Shown in pieces: positions 24,039 through 33,810 of a DNA stretch of 64,000 nt. Positions within the stretch are counted from its first letter, which is position 1. Every line of letters begins with the position of its first letter. Source of the DNA: an uncultured Mollicutes bacterium (lineage in GTDB: Bacteria; Bacillota_I; Bacilli_A; ML615J-28; CAG-313); NCBI GenBank assembly GCA_900548675.1, contig URLJ01000005.1:1-64000 (forward strand), read 5' to 3'. A model generated the notes under the pieces. It was not told the DNA's origin. It saw only the letters and a program-made list of their open reading frames with translations, and did not search any database. The translations under genes and the position numbers were made by a program.

Positions 24039-26534
24039 TTATTCGAATTCCATTTCATCATTTCCACCAAAAATGAAATTGCCCTTTCTTATAGATTTTT
24101 CCATAAGTTCCTCTTTTTTCTTTAACGCTTTATAGATATCATAATCTTTGGATTTTTTCATTTCATCATCATAATAATTCAAATATATATAATAATTTGT
24201 TTTATCTGAATCTTTTAGGCCAAGTCTATGAATTCTATCTCTAGATTGAAGGTATTGGTATAAGTTATAATTTAATTCAAGATAATGTGCATCATGGCAC
24301 GCTTTATGTAAAGATACAGATTCCGCTAATGTTGCAGGATTTGTTACCAAAATTTGCAATGTACCATAGTTAAACTCATCTATTATTTTTTCTCTTTCAG
24401 ATTGTTCTGTATCTCCATAAATCGTTTTTACATAATATCCTTTATCTTTTAAAACCTTATAGATCACATTGATCGTGTCTACGAAGTTGCACCACACGAT
24501 TGACTTTCTATTGTTTTTTTCCAATATAGACAAAAACTTACATATCTTACTGGTATAATAAATTTCTCCATCTATATCTGTATTTTTTTCATTAAATTCA
24601 ATACTTTGATTACATTTAAATGGAACACAACCTATTTCTACTAATTTAATTGTGCTTTCAAACGAATTCATCTTTTTTGAAATAATTTGATTATATAGTT
24701 CTCTTTCATAACTGTTTGTTTGAACTTGAATTAAATTATCATGTTCTGGGAGAGGTACGTTCAAATCTTTTTTATCTACTCTCACAAAATATGGATATAA
24801 AATATGGTTTAAATCAGAGTTCTGTAATCCAGTCTTTCTATATCTTGAATCATCAGATTTCAAAGTTGATTCAAACATTTGAAAATATGATTGTGCATAA
24901 TCATCATGTAATAGAGACATCATATTAAATAGATCTATATAGCCGTTTGGCAACGGGGTACCTGTCAACGCCATTCGATATCTAGTTTTATAAGCTATTT
25001 CTTTAAGACATGCATATTTCAAACTGTCTATTTTTTTTATTCTATGAATCTCATCAAAAACAATCATTGTCTTTGAATCAACCAACTTTAGTAGTTCATT
25101 TTTCACTTTTGTAATAAGCTCATAATTCACTATAATAAGCCTTGATGTAGAGTAGTCGTGTAGCAACACATCGCTTTTTTCACTAATGCTATCGTTATTA
25201 ATTAAACATAATGGTGCATGATTATCGGACTCAAACGAAACCGCATTATATTCATCTTTCCAAGACTTAGCACAATTGACTGGACCAATAACAAGCAATT
25301 TATCTACATAATTTTGATTTAGACTGCATTCATTAGCCAAATATTCAAATGCCCCAAGAACTGTTGCGGTTTTTCCACTTCCAGGAACAGAAAAGTTAAG
25401 TGATTTTTCCATCTTTACCAAATGGATTGCTGACTGTATCTGACTATCTTTAAGCGGACGTTTAATTAAAGAATTAATACCAGCTTTCAATGATGCAAAA
25501 TCAGAAGTTGACGTATAATCAGTTTTCTTTATTTCAGTTCCTTTTACGGATAATTCATCATAATTTCTATAATGCAAATCAAAATAATCTTTTGCTTTCT
25601 TTGTTAAGTAGAAAGAAATACTATTGTTGTTACATAGTTTTTCAATTTTAAGCTTAAAATCCATCAATTCAGTTATACGTTTGATGTTTTTAAGTTTAAA
25701 GCATTTTTCTTCTTTACTTAAAAAATTAGAGGTTGAAAACTCACCAATATTTTTATAATTAAGCAAAGGTATCATATCGATGTTTGATGTTAAAATTACT
25801 TCTCCAAATTCATTAAAATCAAATCTGATATAGTTAGGATTTTTAATGTATTGTTTAATTTCTTCATAATCAATTTTTTCTATCATTTTGGTAATAATAG
25901 GGTCTGGTAAATCAACAGTTATAACATCATCCTTCTCATTATTCCAAATATTATCAAACAGATTATTGAGCTCATTTATGCTGTTTAATTCTCTTTTGCT
26001 TGGATTATCCCAGTCGATAGTAACTTGAAAAGCCTCATCATTAATTCCTGCCGCTGCTTCTGTGAAATTAGGCGAACCAATGTAAACTAGATTATGTATT
26101 CCATCTGATATAATTCCAAACTTATCATGAACAATACCCGAAATTTTATATACCAATTTTACATCTAACTTTCCAACCGCAATTAAATAAGAAAATAAGT
26201 TAACATCATCTTGCTCACAAAGCTCGTTAATTCTTTCAACAATAATTGTTTTAGATAGTGCTGTTGTTAAAGAACTTTTTTCAGAATACCCTTTATTAAT
26301 TTGCTTAATTGTTTCAGAATCTATATCTTCTGACAAAATAAGTTGCATATACCCGTCATTTTTTATAAATTCAGATATTCCTTTTTTTAGATACTTAAAA
26401 ATTCCAACCGAAAAATAAGCTGTAATTCTCTTATATAGATTGGCATTCAACAATGCTTTTGAATAAAAGTCTTCAACATCTTTCTGGTTAAAATAAATAG
26501 TATTAAAATTAATTTTTGACAAATCTTTATTCAT
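24039..26534 (-). CDS. PLD nuclease-SNF2 helicase fusion
   Basis: 831 residues from the ATG at 26534, inside the 3' end of the ParB-like gene. The N-terminal ~200 residues form a phospholipase-D-type domain: HDKFGIISD (HxKxxxxD, about 136-144) followed by YIGSPNFTEAA. The C-terminal part is a superfamily 2 SNF2-type motor: FSVPGSGKTATVLGAF (Walker A, ~381-396), MIVFDEIHRIKK (DEIH), ALTGTPLPNGYIDLF (motif III) and QSRDRIHRLGLKD (motif VI). One HKD motif implies dimerisation for cleavage. A motor fused to a nuclease beside a methylase fits a translocating restriction enzyme. Confidence 0.9.
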   Translation of the reverse strand: MNKDLSKINFNTIYFNQKDVEDFYSKALLNANLYKRITAYFSVGIFKYLKKGISEFIKNDGYMQLILSEDIDSETIKQINKGYSEKSSLTTALSKTIIVERINELCEQDDVNLFSYLIAVGKLDVKLVYKISGIVHDKFGIISDGIHNLVYIGSPNFTEAAAGINDEAFQVTIDWDNPSKRELNSINELNNLFDNIWNNEKDDVITVDLPDPIITKMIEKIDYEEIKQYIKNPNYIRFDFNEFGEVILTSNIDMIPLLNYKNIGEFSTSNFLSKEEKCFKLKNIKRITELMDFKLKIEKLCNNNSISFYLTKKAKDYFDLHYRNYDELSVKGTEIKKTDYTSTSDFASLKAGINSLIKRPLKDSQIQSAIHLVKMEKSLNFSVPGSGKTATVLGAFEYLANECSLNQNYVDKLLVIGPVNCAKSWKDEYNAVSFESDNHAPLCLINNDSISEKSDVLLHDYSTSRLIIVNYELITKVKNELLKLVDSKTMIVFDEIHRIKKIDSLKYACLKEIAYKTRYRMALTGTPLPNGYIDLFNMMSLLHDDYAQSYFQMFESTLKSDDSRYRKTGLQNSDLNHILYPYFVRVDKKDLNVPLPEHDNLIQVQTNSYERELYNQIISKKMNSFESTIKLVEIGCVPFKCNQSIEFNEKNTDIDGEIYYTSKICKFLSILEKNNRKSIVWCNFVDTINVIYKVLKDKGYYVKTIYGDTEQSEREKIIDEFNYGTLQILVTNPATLAESVSLHKACHDAHYLELNYNLYQYLQSRDRIHRLGLKDSDKTNYYIYLNYYDDEMKKSKDYDIYKALKKKEELMEKSIRKGNFIFGGNDEMEFE

Positions 26535-27819
26535 TTTCGTTTTCAATTTGTAACTTAAGCGTTCTTACCTTGTTTTCTATTTCTGTTAATGCATTTTTTA
26601 TCTCTTCCAATTTTTGATTTGCTATAGTGTTTGATGCATTGATCAAAGGTTTAACATTAACATTATCAAGGCTTTTTAATGCATTTTTACATTCTTTAAG
26701 AGGAATATCTATTTGGTTCTTTGCAACTTGCTTTGAAACAACTTTTTCATAGTTTTCTTTGTCCTCAGTTGCTTCATCTGAATTTCTTAATTCTTTAATC
26801 GATTCATTAAAATCATCTATATCAGTTGAATCTTCGATGATTGTTTGAATCTTGTCTCCAATTGTTTCTTTATGCTCATCAATTAGTTTTTTAGTTTCAG
26901 CTGAATCCTTGAAAACTTTCTTAATTAAACCATCTCTTAAATTTTGGGTAATTAAAGCAACATCTAAAGTTAATAAATAATCAAAAAATAGATGTTTTCT
27001 TTCTTGCTTTTCTAATTCAGTCAGATTTTTACCATCGTTCATAAAATATGTTACAAGCGGTTCAAGAGGCCAGTAAATTTTCATATCTTCAGCAATTTGA
27101 TACTCACCACTTTTTCCTATGTAATCCAAGAATTCATCAACCAATTTACATGTTTTGCATATCTTACTTACATCACCTGCGGTAGTTCCATTACCTAATA
27201 GTTCAGCAATTGATGTATAATCAAAGCTATTTTCTTTTTCTATTAACCAATATATGCTCATATTTTTGTTAATAACATTGTATCCAACCTTCTCATCTGC
27301 ACCAAATTGTACTCTTAATTCATATTCTTTTAGCAACTGCCTTGTAATCTGCTTGCCATCTACTTTAATTATTGCAGCTAAAAAATATGCGAATCTTTCG
27401 TCACTTGGAAATTCTCTATGTAAACGTCTAATACAAGTAAATCTTCTATTTCCGTCTACAACTGTTCCATCGTCTAGTACAACCCCAGGTTCTATCTGCC
27501 CAAACTTTTCAATATCTCTTTTTGTAGAAAGATTCCTTTCTTCGTTAGTAGACCATATTAAATTTTCAACTTCATCATTATACTTTTTTGGATCAATGTT
27601 CTTTAGGGTTGCAAGGTTTGTGTGCTCTTCGTTTTCAAATCTTTTAGCCTCCATGAACATTCTTCCATTCGTTGGATTATACACTAGGATATCAACAGGA
27701 ATTTTATACACATCATATTCTTGGGAACTATTTTTTAAAACTATAGTTTTTTGCTTAGCTGTACGTTTTATTCCCCACTCTTGATAATTATCATTTACAT
27801 TTAAATTAAGAATCTCCAT
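26527..27819 (-). CDS. ParB/Srx-like protein of the SNF2-Dam operon
   Basis: 430 residues. The ParB-like N-terminal core ends in VVLDDGTVVDGNRRFTCIRR (113-132), the conserved 'DGxxR' nucleotide-binding loop of the ParB/sulfiredoxin fold. It follows IEKFGQIEPGV, which matches the 'I...G...P' motif. The C-terminal 170 residues are charged, helical and probably coiled-coil (KLEEIKNALTEIENKVRTLK). Such proteins are CTP-dependent clamps or DNA nickases. It overlaps the upstream gene by 14 bases and the SNF2 gene by about 8, so the three are co-translated. Confidence 0.8.
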   Translation of the reverse strand: MEILNLNVNDNYQEWGIKRTAKQKTIVLKNSSQEYDVYKIPVDILVYNPTNGRMFMEAKRFENEEHTNLATLKNIDPKKYNDEVENLIWSTNEERNLSTKRDIEKFGQIEPGVVLDDGTVVDGNRRFTCIRRLHREFPSDERFAYFLAAIIKVDGKQITRQLLKEYELRVQFGADEKVGYNVINKNMSIYWLIEKENSFDYTSIAELLGNGTTAGDVSKICKTCKLVDEFLDYIGKSGEYQIAEDMKIYWPLEPLVTYFMNDGKNLTELEKQERKHLFFDYLLTLDVALITQNLRDGLIKKVFKDSAETKKLIDEHKETIGDKIQTIIEDSTDIDDFNESIKELRNSDEATEDKENYEKVVSKQVAKNQIDIPLKECKNALKSLDNVNVKPLINASNTIANQKLEEIKNALTEIENKVRTLKLQIENENE

Positions 27820-30253
27820 TTAAAATCTCCTCCATTTCCTTTTCATAATATTCTTTTGTTAAATATATTTTTTCCGAAGACTTCGGACAATAATAACCCA
27901 TTTCAGACAATTCAGAGTTACTAAATTCTTTCTTTATTTTATATTCATCCATCATTTTTTCTTTTAAATCTATTAATGTTAGTGAACCATATTCATTAAG
28001 AATGTCATCCAACAATATCTTCATAGATAGTTCTGATTTAGAAAAAATAATTGTTCCCAATGAATTAAGATAATTTACACTTCTAATTGTCATAACCAAG
28101 TATGATACTATTGCTTTCGTATCAAATGAATATAACAAGTCTTTATATTCACTGTTAGTATCTAATACTTTTTTAAACTCATATGAATCTAAATAATCGT
28201 CGATAGTATATATCCCATTATTATCAAGATTATCTTCAATATCTTTTTTTAAATTCTTAACAACACACGTTTGTTCTCTTTTAACTACATTTAAATAATT
28301 ATTATCAGATATTTTTACTACCAGGCATTCATCGACTAGATCAAACATCTTGTAGTAAAAGTATTCTTTGTTAGATATTTTAGAAAGTTCATTTTCGCTT
28401 AAAATATAATCTAGATCTAATAATTCATTTTGAACCGCTTCCAACCTATTGTTAAATAAATTCGAATAAATTGCCGTATTAGTTTTTATATAACCTATCT
28501 TTTTTAGGTTGTTAGAATTTAATAATAGTTCAACTTTTTTCGTGTCTGAGCCATATCTGATTTCTAGCTTGTCTCGCAAATAATTGTATCCAATACATTT
28601 ATGTTCATTCAAGTCTTGGCAAAGTCGTTCATAATCTTCTTTTGGTATCTCATCATCTAAAGATATCAGACCGGTCGAATTTTTATATCTATTTATTACA
28701 TCACAAAAATTTGCTAAAACAGAGGCTTCTTTTAATCCCGTTACATCACGTATGTGAGAAAGATAATCTTCAACAGTACAAGGTAGTTCCATATCCAAAA
28801 TCATATTTTCTATGAATGCTTCTTTGTCTACTCCTAGCGATACTATAACTGGATTTCTTACAAATTCTATTTTTCTACCATATTTTGGGCCAAATAATCT
28901 TTTCATCAATGCAAAAAGTTCAAATTCATCATTGATAAAATTTTTATTACATAATTCCTTGTTATTATCATAAAAAAATGAAACCGACCCATAGCCATAA
29001 AAATTATCTAGATACTTATCCATAGCTTCTATGAAATCAAACGACAAAGAATCTTCTTTATAAATCAAGAATTTTCTTCCTGTAACAGAAATAAATAATC
29101 TTTGGTGTTCGATTTTTCTAGTTTTAATTTTAATATCATCAATGTTCTTTCCTATGCAAAGCTCTTCACTATAAATATTTAATTTTGATAAAAACTTGTT
29201 ATAATCATCCGCAATATCATCAACACAAAAACTATGAAGAGAATTACTAATTACATATTTTTTAAATAGCGTAATAAAATCAAAACTTACTAATTCATTT
29301 CCAATAATTATAAGTTTGTGTTTTCTTAATACTTTTTTGCCAAGATCACTATCAAATAAGTTTAGATCATTAATATAGTCAATTGAATTCTTTAATGGTT
29401 TTATTTCGTATTTTAAGAAGATATATTCTATTAAGACATAATCAGTTAACCCTACAAGGGCGAATTCTTCTTTTTCAAAATCATAAATGCTCAAGAATTT
29501 ATAATATTTAATTTCATTATAAAAAATAGGATACGAGCTTATTCTTTTCTTTATTATTTGCCTAACTCTTTCTCTAGTTATAGACATTTCTTGAGCTATA
29601 GATTCCAGCGTTGCTCCTCGGCATTTTTTTAATACCAATTCATCCCTCGGATCGCTTGATTTTAATAAATAATCACCGATCTGCTCTTTTCTAATTTTAT
29701 AGCCATCAAACGTATTACTTATCTTATTTTCAGCAATTAATTCATCTATTATTGAATCAAATTCATATACACTCACTAAAGGATATTTATTAAGTATTTT
29801 TTCTTTTAGTACGTTATTCAAAATAGGTTCATTTTGCTTGATTTGATTTAATATTTCAGTTTTAGGACTAATCTTTATTACAGAAGATAATTCATTAATT
29901 GCAAATAATATTTTATCGTATGATCCCTTTTGTAATTTTATCTTCTCAGAAAATTCTTCAAATTTAGAAGATAGTAAATCGCAAGTATCATAATTTTCTT
30001 TTATTTTTTCAATTATAAATATATTGATGTCAAAGAATAGCAAACAATATATAGAATAGTAATTTGATTGCATCAAGTATAGATCATTGATTATATTCTC
30101 TGCTGTTGGTGTTTTTCCTAAAACATTGTATATATCATCTTTTTCGATAATTTTATCTTCTATTACTGACAAAATTCTCAATAAAGTCCTACTTGAGTGT
30201 CCTTTCTCAATCAAGTTAAGTAACTTTATGTTTCGTAGTTTTATTTCATCCAT
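27806..30253 (-). CDS. Large multi-HTH protein with sigma-70 region 4-like domain
   Basis: 815 residues, no full-length family recognised. A sigma-region-4-like helix-turn-helix is clear at GATLESIAQEMSITRERVRQ (213-232). Other segments with winged-helix character flank it, for example EKILNKYPLVSVYEFDSIID and TLIDLKEKMMDEYKIKKEFS near the end. No catalytic motif was seen. Its length and repeated DNA-binding modules suggest a specificity or DNA-reading subunit rather than a promoter-directed sigma factor. It follows the XRE gene by 3 bp and overlaps the ParB-like gene, making it the first large gene of the operon. Confidence 0.7.
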   Translation of the reverse strand: MDEIKLRNIKLLNLIEKGHSSRTLLRILSVIEDKIIEKDDIYNVLGKTPTAENIINDLYLMQSNYYSIYCLLFFDINIFIIEKIKENYDTCDLLSSKFEEFSEKIKLQKGSYDKILFAINELSSVIKISPKTEILNQIKQNEPILNNVLKEKILNKYPLVSVYEFDSIIDELIAENKISNTFDGYKIRKEQIGDYLLKSSDPRDELVLKKCRGATLESIAQEMSITRERVRQIIKKRISSYPIFYNEIKYYKFLSIYDFEKEEFALVGLTDYVLIEYIFLKYEIKPLKNSIDYINDLNLFDSDLGKKVLRKHKLIIIGNELVSFDFITLFKKYVISNSLHSFCVDDIADDYNKFLSKLNIYSEELCIGKNIDDIKIKTRKIEHQRLFISVTGRKFLIYKEDSLSFDFIEAMDKYLDNFYGYGSVSFFYDNNKELCNKNFINDEFELFALMKRLFGPKYGRKIEFVRNPVIVSLGVDKEAFIENMILDMELPCTVEDYLSHIRDVTGLKEASVLANFCDVINRYKNSTGLISLDDEIPKEDYERLCQDLNEHKCIGYNYLRDKLEIRYGSDTKKVELLLNSNNLKKIGYIKTNTAIYSNLFNNRLEAVQNELLDLDYILSENELSKISNKEYFYYKMFDLVDECLVVKISDNNYLNVVKREQTCVVKNLKKDIEDNLDNNGIYTIDDYLDSYEFKKVLDTNSEYKDLLYSFDTKAIVSYLVMTIRSVNYLNSLGTIIFSKSELSMKILLDDILNEYGSLTLIDLKEKMMDEYKIKKEFSNSELSEMGYYCPKSSEKIYLTKEYYEKEMEEILNGDS

Positions 30254-30256
30254 AAG

Positions 30257-30451
30257 TTACTCCACCTCAATATTAATGTTCTCTTTTTCAAAATAATATT
30301 TTAATAATCTCTTTATTTTCATTGTAGGTTCATGAGAACCAGCTTCCCACCTATTAACAGTTGCAAAACTAACATTAAAAAGAGCAGCAAATTCTGCTTG
30401 AGTTAAACACATTCTTAATCTTAATTTCTTAATTGCTTCACTATATTTCAT
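30257..30451 (-). CDS. Small XRE regulator heading the SNF2-Dam operon
   Basis: 64 residues from the ATG at 30451, preceded by GAGG; a TTG two codons upstream is also possible. It is a bare Cro/C1 helix-turn-helix: EAIKKLRLRMCLTQAEFAAL then VSFATVNRWEAGSHEP. It is separated from the 815-residue gene by 3 bp. This is the usual place for a controller protein of a restriction-type operon, which would delay nuclease expression until methylation is complete. Confidence 0.85.
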   Translation of the reverse strand: MKYSEAIKKLRLRMCLTQAEFAALFNVSFATVNRWEAGSHEPTMKIKRLLKYYFEKENINIEVE

Positions 30452-30857
30452 AGTCAACCCTCACAAACGGAAAAATATATAATAATTATAACACTTTTAT
30501 ATAAAAATTGCTAGTAAGCAGCTGATAATTCAATATAATTTTTCATTTTTTCTCAAATTAATAAAATATAAATCGCTCTGCAAACCGATGAGGCACAAAT
30601 TATAACCATCAAATTTTTATATTAATTGTCTCTAAGCAAATAAGTACGCCTTGTCATTGATGCCTTTAACCACATTGAGAAGCGTCTTTCATTGATGTAA
30701 TTTTAATCAATTTATTGGAACTTTTCTTTTCAAATATGTGCTAGCGAGACTTGAACCCTATACCTATAAATGTATCTATTGATGTTGCTTATGCTCCTAT
30801 AGGTAAAGTTACATCAATATTTTCATAAATATTAATTGAAAATACCTATTTTCAAAA

Positions 30858-30959
30858 TGCAACCCCCTCTAAATTTTGCTCTTTGAAAATGCAACCCCTT
30901 CTTTTTTGGCATAAAAAAATGCAACCCCTAGCGTTTTGAACCTTTAGAATTGCAACCCC
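30858..30959. repeat. Four tandem TGCAACCCC copies at about 31 bp period
   Basis: Exact copies of TGCAACCCC start at 30858, 30890, 30920 and 30951, spaced 32, 30 and 31 bp, with A-rich sequence before each. Periodic short repeats like this occur at ends of IS21-type elements. No transposase fragment was found beside them. The rest of 30452-31115 holds an ATTGATGT/ACATCAAT inverted repeat (30778-30785 and 30811-30818) and no gene. Confidence 0.6.
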
Positions 30960-31115
30960 ATAAATTAATGATTTGATTTATGCTATTAAAAATGATGTTA
31001 AAAATAAGGCAAATTTCTTATTGGTGGGACTTGTACTCTGGTGATTTTATCTTTTTTTACCCTAAAAACAAAAAAATTGTGACAGATTTCTCGTATCACA
31101 ATTCTAGTTCTTTTA

Positions 31116-31192
31116 TGGGGCGAATGAAGGGATTCGAACCCTCGAGTGACGGAGCCACAATCCGCTGTGTTAACCACTTCACCACATTCGCC
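31116..31192 (-). tRNA. tRNA-His (GTG)
   Basis: A full cloverleaf on the minus strand with anticodon GTG in a TTGTGGC loop and the extra G at -1 opposite C73 that is typical of tRNA-His. The CCA end is encoded (31118-31116). It starts one base after the tRNA-Trp, so both come from one transcript. Confidence 0.95.
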
Positions 31193-31193
31193 A

Positions 31194-31267
31194 TGGCAGG
31201 GGATGCAAGAGTCGAACTCGCATTGACGGTTTTGGAGACCGGTGTACTACCATTGTACGAATCCCCT
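31194..31267 (-). tRNA. tRNA-Trp (CCA)
   Basis: The cloverleaf has acceptor AGGGGAT/ATCCCCT, anticodon CCA in CTCCAAA, G73 and an encoded CCA. The CCA anticodon, rather than TCA, supports TGA being a stop codon in this organism. Confidence 0.95.
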
Positions 31268-31282
31268 ATAGATTGCTTTTAT

Positions 31283-31311
31283 ATTATATCAAAAATTAAC
31301 TTTTATTGCAA
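31283..31311 (-). promoter_or_regulatory. Promoter of the tRNA-Trp/His unit
   Basis: On the minus strand TTGCAA (31311-31306), a 17-nt spacer and TATAAT (31288-31283), 16 nt before the tRNA-Trp. Confidence 0.85.
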
Positions 31312-31322
31312 GTGTTTTGGTT

Positions 31323-31353
31323 AAAAAAGAAAAGGCACGTAAATTTACGTGTC
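31323..31353 (-). terminator. Terminator of the potABCD operon
   Basis: GGCACGTAAATTTACGTGTC (31334-31353) is nearly palindromic and is followed on the minus strand by CTTTTCTTTTTT, directly after the potD stop. Confidence 0.88.
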
Positions 31354-31357
31354 TTTT

Positions 31358-33004
31358 TTATTGTTTATTTTGAAGTTTCTTTAATTTTAAACGACGATAT
31401 CTAGCTTTATCTGATGCCTTTTTATAGATTGTTATAGCGACAAAAATTCCAATAATTGCGATGATTACCGATATCCAAATCCAGTTAATTTCATTTCCTT
31501 TTACACTTAACCACATTTTAATAACATCTTCTGTAGCATCTCCAAAGTCTTCCATGATGCCACATCTGTTTACTTCTTCTTCAGTGGGATACTGAGCTGT
31601 AAACTGGTTACCGATGTAGGTTTTGTTAATGTAAAACTCGGCTTTATCAGTTGAGGTATCTTCACAGAAGAAGTAACTTAAATCCACTACTTCCATAAAG
31701 TCGCACCACTTTAATCCGGTATTTTCCGTATCGATATATATATATTCACCATTTATAGTAATTTCAGCATCATCTAAACTTTCTATTGCGTCTTTTTTAA
31801 CACTTGTATCTTGGCCATCAAAAATTATATAGTCATTATCATCTAGTGTTTCAATTTCAAAACTATTAATGCCATACCATTCATCAATTATCGTTTTGAT
31901 ATCTTCGCCTCCGATTGCGGAAGTATAACCAATCTTGTTCATATTTCTAGCAGCAATACTTGGAATACACAAGAAATTAAGAAAAGCTTCTGATAATTCA
32001 ACATTAGCTCCTTTAGGCATAACCCAACCATCGAACCAAATGTTGCTTCCTTCTAGTGGTATTTGATAACTTAGACCAATTCCTTCTTCTTCGGCTAACT
32101 GCATCGAGTAAACTGCATCACCACTCCAAGCAAGGTTCATATATATTTGGCCAGTAACTATATCACTTTTAGCACTATCTACTTCAAAGCCACGAACATT
32201 CTTTTTTAGGGTTTCTAAACGTTTTTCAACTTTAGATATCGTTTTTTTATCATGGCGATTAACAATTTCATTTAGTTCTTTTTGATAGGCTAATTTTGAA
32301 ATCTCCCCTGTTTCGTATTTATCTCGCAAAGTTTTTAATTCATCTTGATATTCATTAACAACTCCGATGAAATAAGTATCGCGAACTGAATCTTTTGTAG
32401 AAACATTACCTTTTAGTTTGCTATCCCACATTACATTCCATGAAGTGAGATCTAATCCTTCAATTTGGGATATTTTCTCTTCATTATAAACGATACCTAA
32501 TGTTCCCCACATATAACCGATTGAGTATTTGTCCCAACCTCTTTCTTTAAAAAGTTTTTTAAAGAAAGGTGAGCCATATTTAGCATAGTTAGATAACGTT
32601 CCATCTTCTTTGATATTACCTTCATCATCAAAAGCATTAGTTGAAAATTTTTCAAGCATATCTTCTCTTATCATTTTTTGAATCATATAGTCAGAAGGAC
32701 AAAGAAGATCATATTTAGCACTACCACTTTTTACTTTATTGTACATTGTTTCAGGTGTATCAAAAGTAGAATATTCTATTTTTACTTTTTTACCAGTTTC
32801 TTTAAAATAGTATGCTTCAAAGTCCTCAATAACTGAGGAAGTTCTTTCGGTATCATCATCGCTTATACCATCATCAATATAATCACCCCAGTTATAAACT
32901 CTAAGTACTAAGGTTTTATCTTTACCACATGATGCTAAACCGAAAGATGCAAAGAAAATAAGACTAACTAAAAGGGTTATTTTTATAAATTTTATTCTTT
33001 TCAT
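31358..33004 (-). CDS. potD: Polyamine ABC transporter substrate-binding lipoprotein PotD, with C-terminal membrane helix
   Basis: 548 residues, well over the usual ~350. A lipobox (FASFGLASC) ends the signal peptide. LRVYNWGDYIDDG is the PotD/PotF start, and NLAWSGDAVYSMQLAEEEGI and PKGANVELSEAFLNF are further family signatures. It captures spermidine or putrescine for PotABC. Two oddities: a lysine/glutamate-rich coiled insertion (about 208-260) and a C-terminal transmembrane helix with a basic tail (IWISVIIAIIGIFVAI), so the protein may be tethered at both ends. It overlaps potC by four bases. Confidence 0.93.
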   Translation of the reverse strand: MKRIKFIKITLLVSLIFFASFGLASCGKDKTLVLRVYNWGDYIDDGISDDDTERTSSVIEDFEAYYFKETGKKVKIEYSTFDTPETMYNKVKSGSAKYDLLCPSDYMIQKMIREDMLEKFSTNAFDDEGNIKEDGTLSNYAKYGSPFFKKLFKERGWDKYSIGYMWGTLGIVYNEEKISQIEGLDLTSWNVMWDSKLKGNVSTKDSVRDTYFIGVVNEYQDELKTLRDKYETGEISKLAYQKELNEIVNRHDKKTISKVEKRLETLKKNVRGFEVDSAKSDIVTGQIYMNLAWSGDAVYSMQLAEEEGIGLSYQIPLEGSNIWFDGWVMPKGANVELSEAFLNFLCIPSIAARNMNKIGYTSAIGGEDIKTIIDEWYGINSFEIETLDDNDYIIFDGQDTSVKKDAIESLDDAEITINGEYIYIDTENTGLKWCDFMEVVDLSYFFCEDTSTDKAEFYINKTYIGNQFTAQYPTEEEVNRCGIMEDFGDATEDVIKMWLSVKGNEINWIWISVIIAIIGIFVAITIYKKASDKARYRRLKLKKLQNKQ

Positions 33005-33810
33005 TTGGCACCTCTACTAACAATACTACGATTTCTTTTAGCTACCATATTAGTTCTAATATTGTATATTATCAATAAACCAAGGGTTATAACAAAAATA
33101 ATGGTTGTTAAAGCTCTTAATTCGATCGGAGCTCCACTTCGCATTAGGCGGTCATAAACAAAAGTACTAATAGTATCAAAACTAGAAGGTTTAGTGAAAG
33201 CTGTTATAATAAAATCATCGAGTGATAGTGTCACAGATAGTAAGAAACCTGAAAATATTCCTGGCATTATTTCTGGTAGAATTACTTTTCTTAATGCGAA
33301 ACCTGGTTTAGCTCCAAGATCAAGAGCGGCTTCATAAATGTTAGGATCCATTTGTTTTAGTTTAGGCGTAACACTTAAAACTACAAACGGAACGGTTAAC
33401 ACAACGTGGCCAACGAGGAGAGTAAAGAAACTTGTTTCCATATTTACTACTGAAAATAGTATTAATAAAGATAAAGCTATTACAATTTCAGGATTCATAA
33501 CCGGTATTTGACCTACCATTTCATAAACTGTTCGCATTTTACGATTAGAATAGAAAATACCTATAGCTCCAAGCGTACCAAGAACAGTAGAGATAACGGC
33601 GCTAACACCGGCTATTAAAAAGGTATTTTTAGTAGCAGTCATGAGTTCTTTATGTTTGAATAATCTAAAGTACAAATCAAATGTAAAATTCCCCCATAAG
33701 CCTTGAACTTTACTATCCGTAAAACTAAAGACAATTAGATAAATGATAGGGGCATATGCTAGTAAAAGTACTAAATATACATATGTTTTTGATAGAATTT
33801 TCTTTACCAT
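33001..33810 (-). CDS. potC: Polyamine ABC transporter permease PotC
   Basis: 269 residues with about six transmembrane helices. The permease EAA loop is EAALDLGAKPGFALRKVILP, the coupling site for PotA. The end of the protein, after the last helix, is basic. It overlaps potB by 7 bases and potD by 4, giving strict co-translation in the potABCD order. Confidence 0.95.
   Translation of the reverse strand: MVKKILSKTYVYLVLLLAYAPIIYLIVFSFTDSKVQGLWGNFTFDLYFRLFKHKELMTATKNTFLIAGVSAVISTVLGTLGAIGIFYSNRKMRTVYEMVGQIPVMNPEIVIALSLLILFSVVNMETSFFTLLVGHVVLTVPFVVLSVTPKLKQMDPNIYEAALDLGAKPGFALRKVILPEIMPGIFSGFLLSVTLSLDDFIITAFTKPSSFDTISTFVYDRLMRSGAPIELRALTTIIFVITLGLLIIYNIRTNMVAKRNRSIVSRGAK

Noticed and set aside
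30741..30765. A tRNA T-arm-like word (reverse complement GGTTCAAGTCTCGC) in the gap before tRNA-His
   Set aside because: The T-stem pairs poorly and no anticodon or D arm can be built around it; at best a decayed tRNA fragment.
30858..30959. Second CRISPR array
   Set aside because: Only nine bases repeat; repeat unit too short and no dyad or cas association.
30980..31324. Plus-strand ORF of 114 codons
   Set aside because: It runs antisense through tRNA-His and tRNA-Trp.
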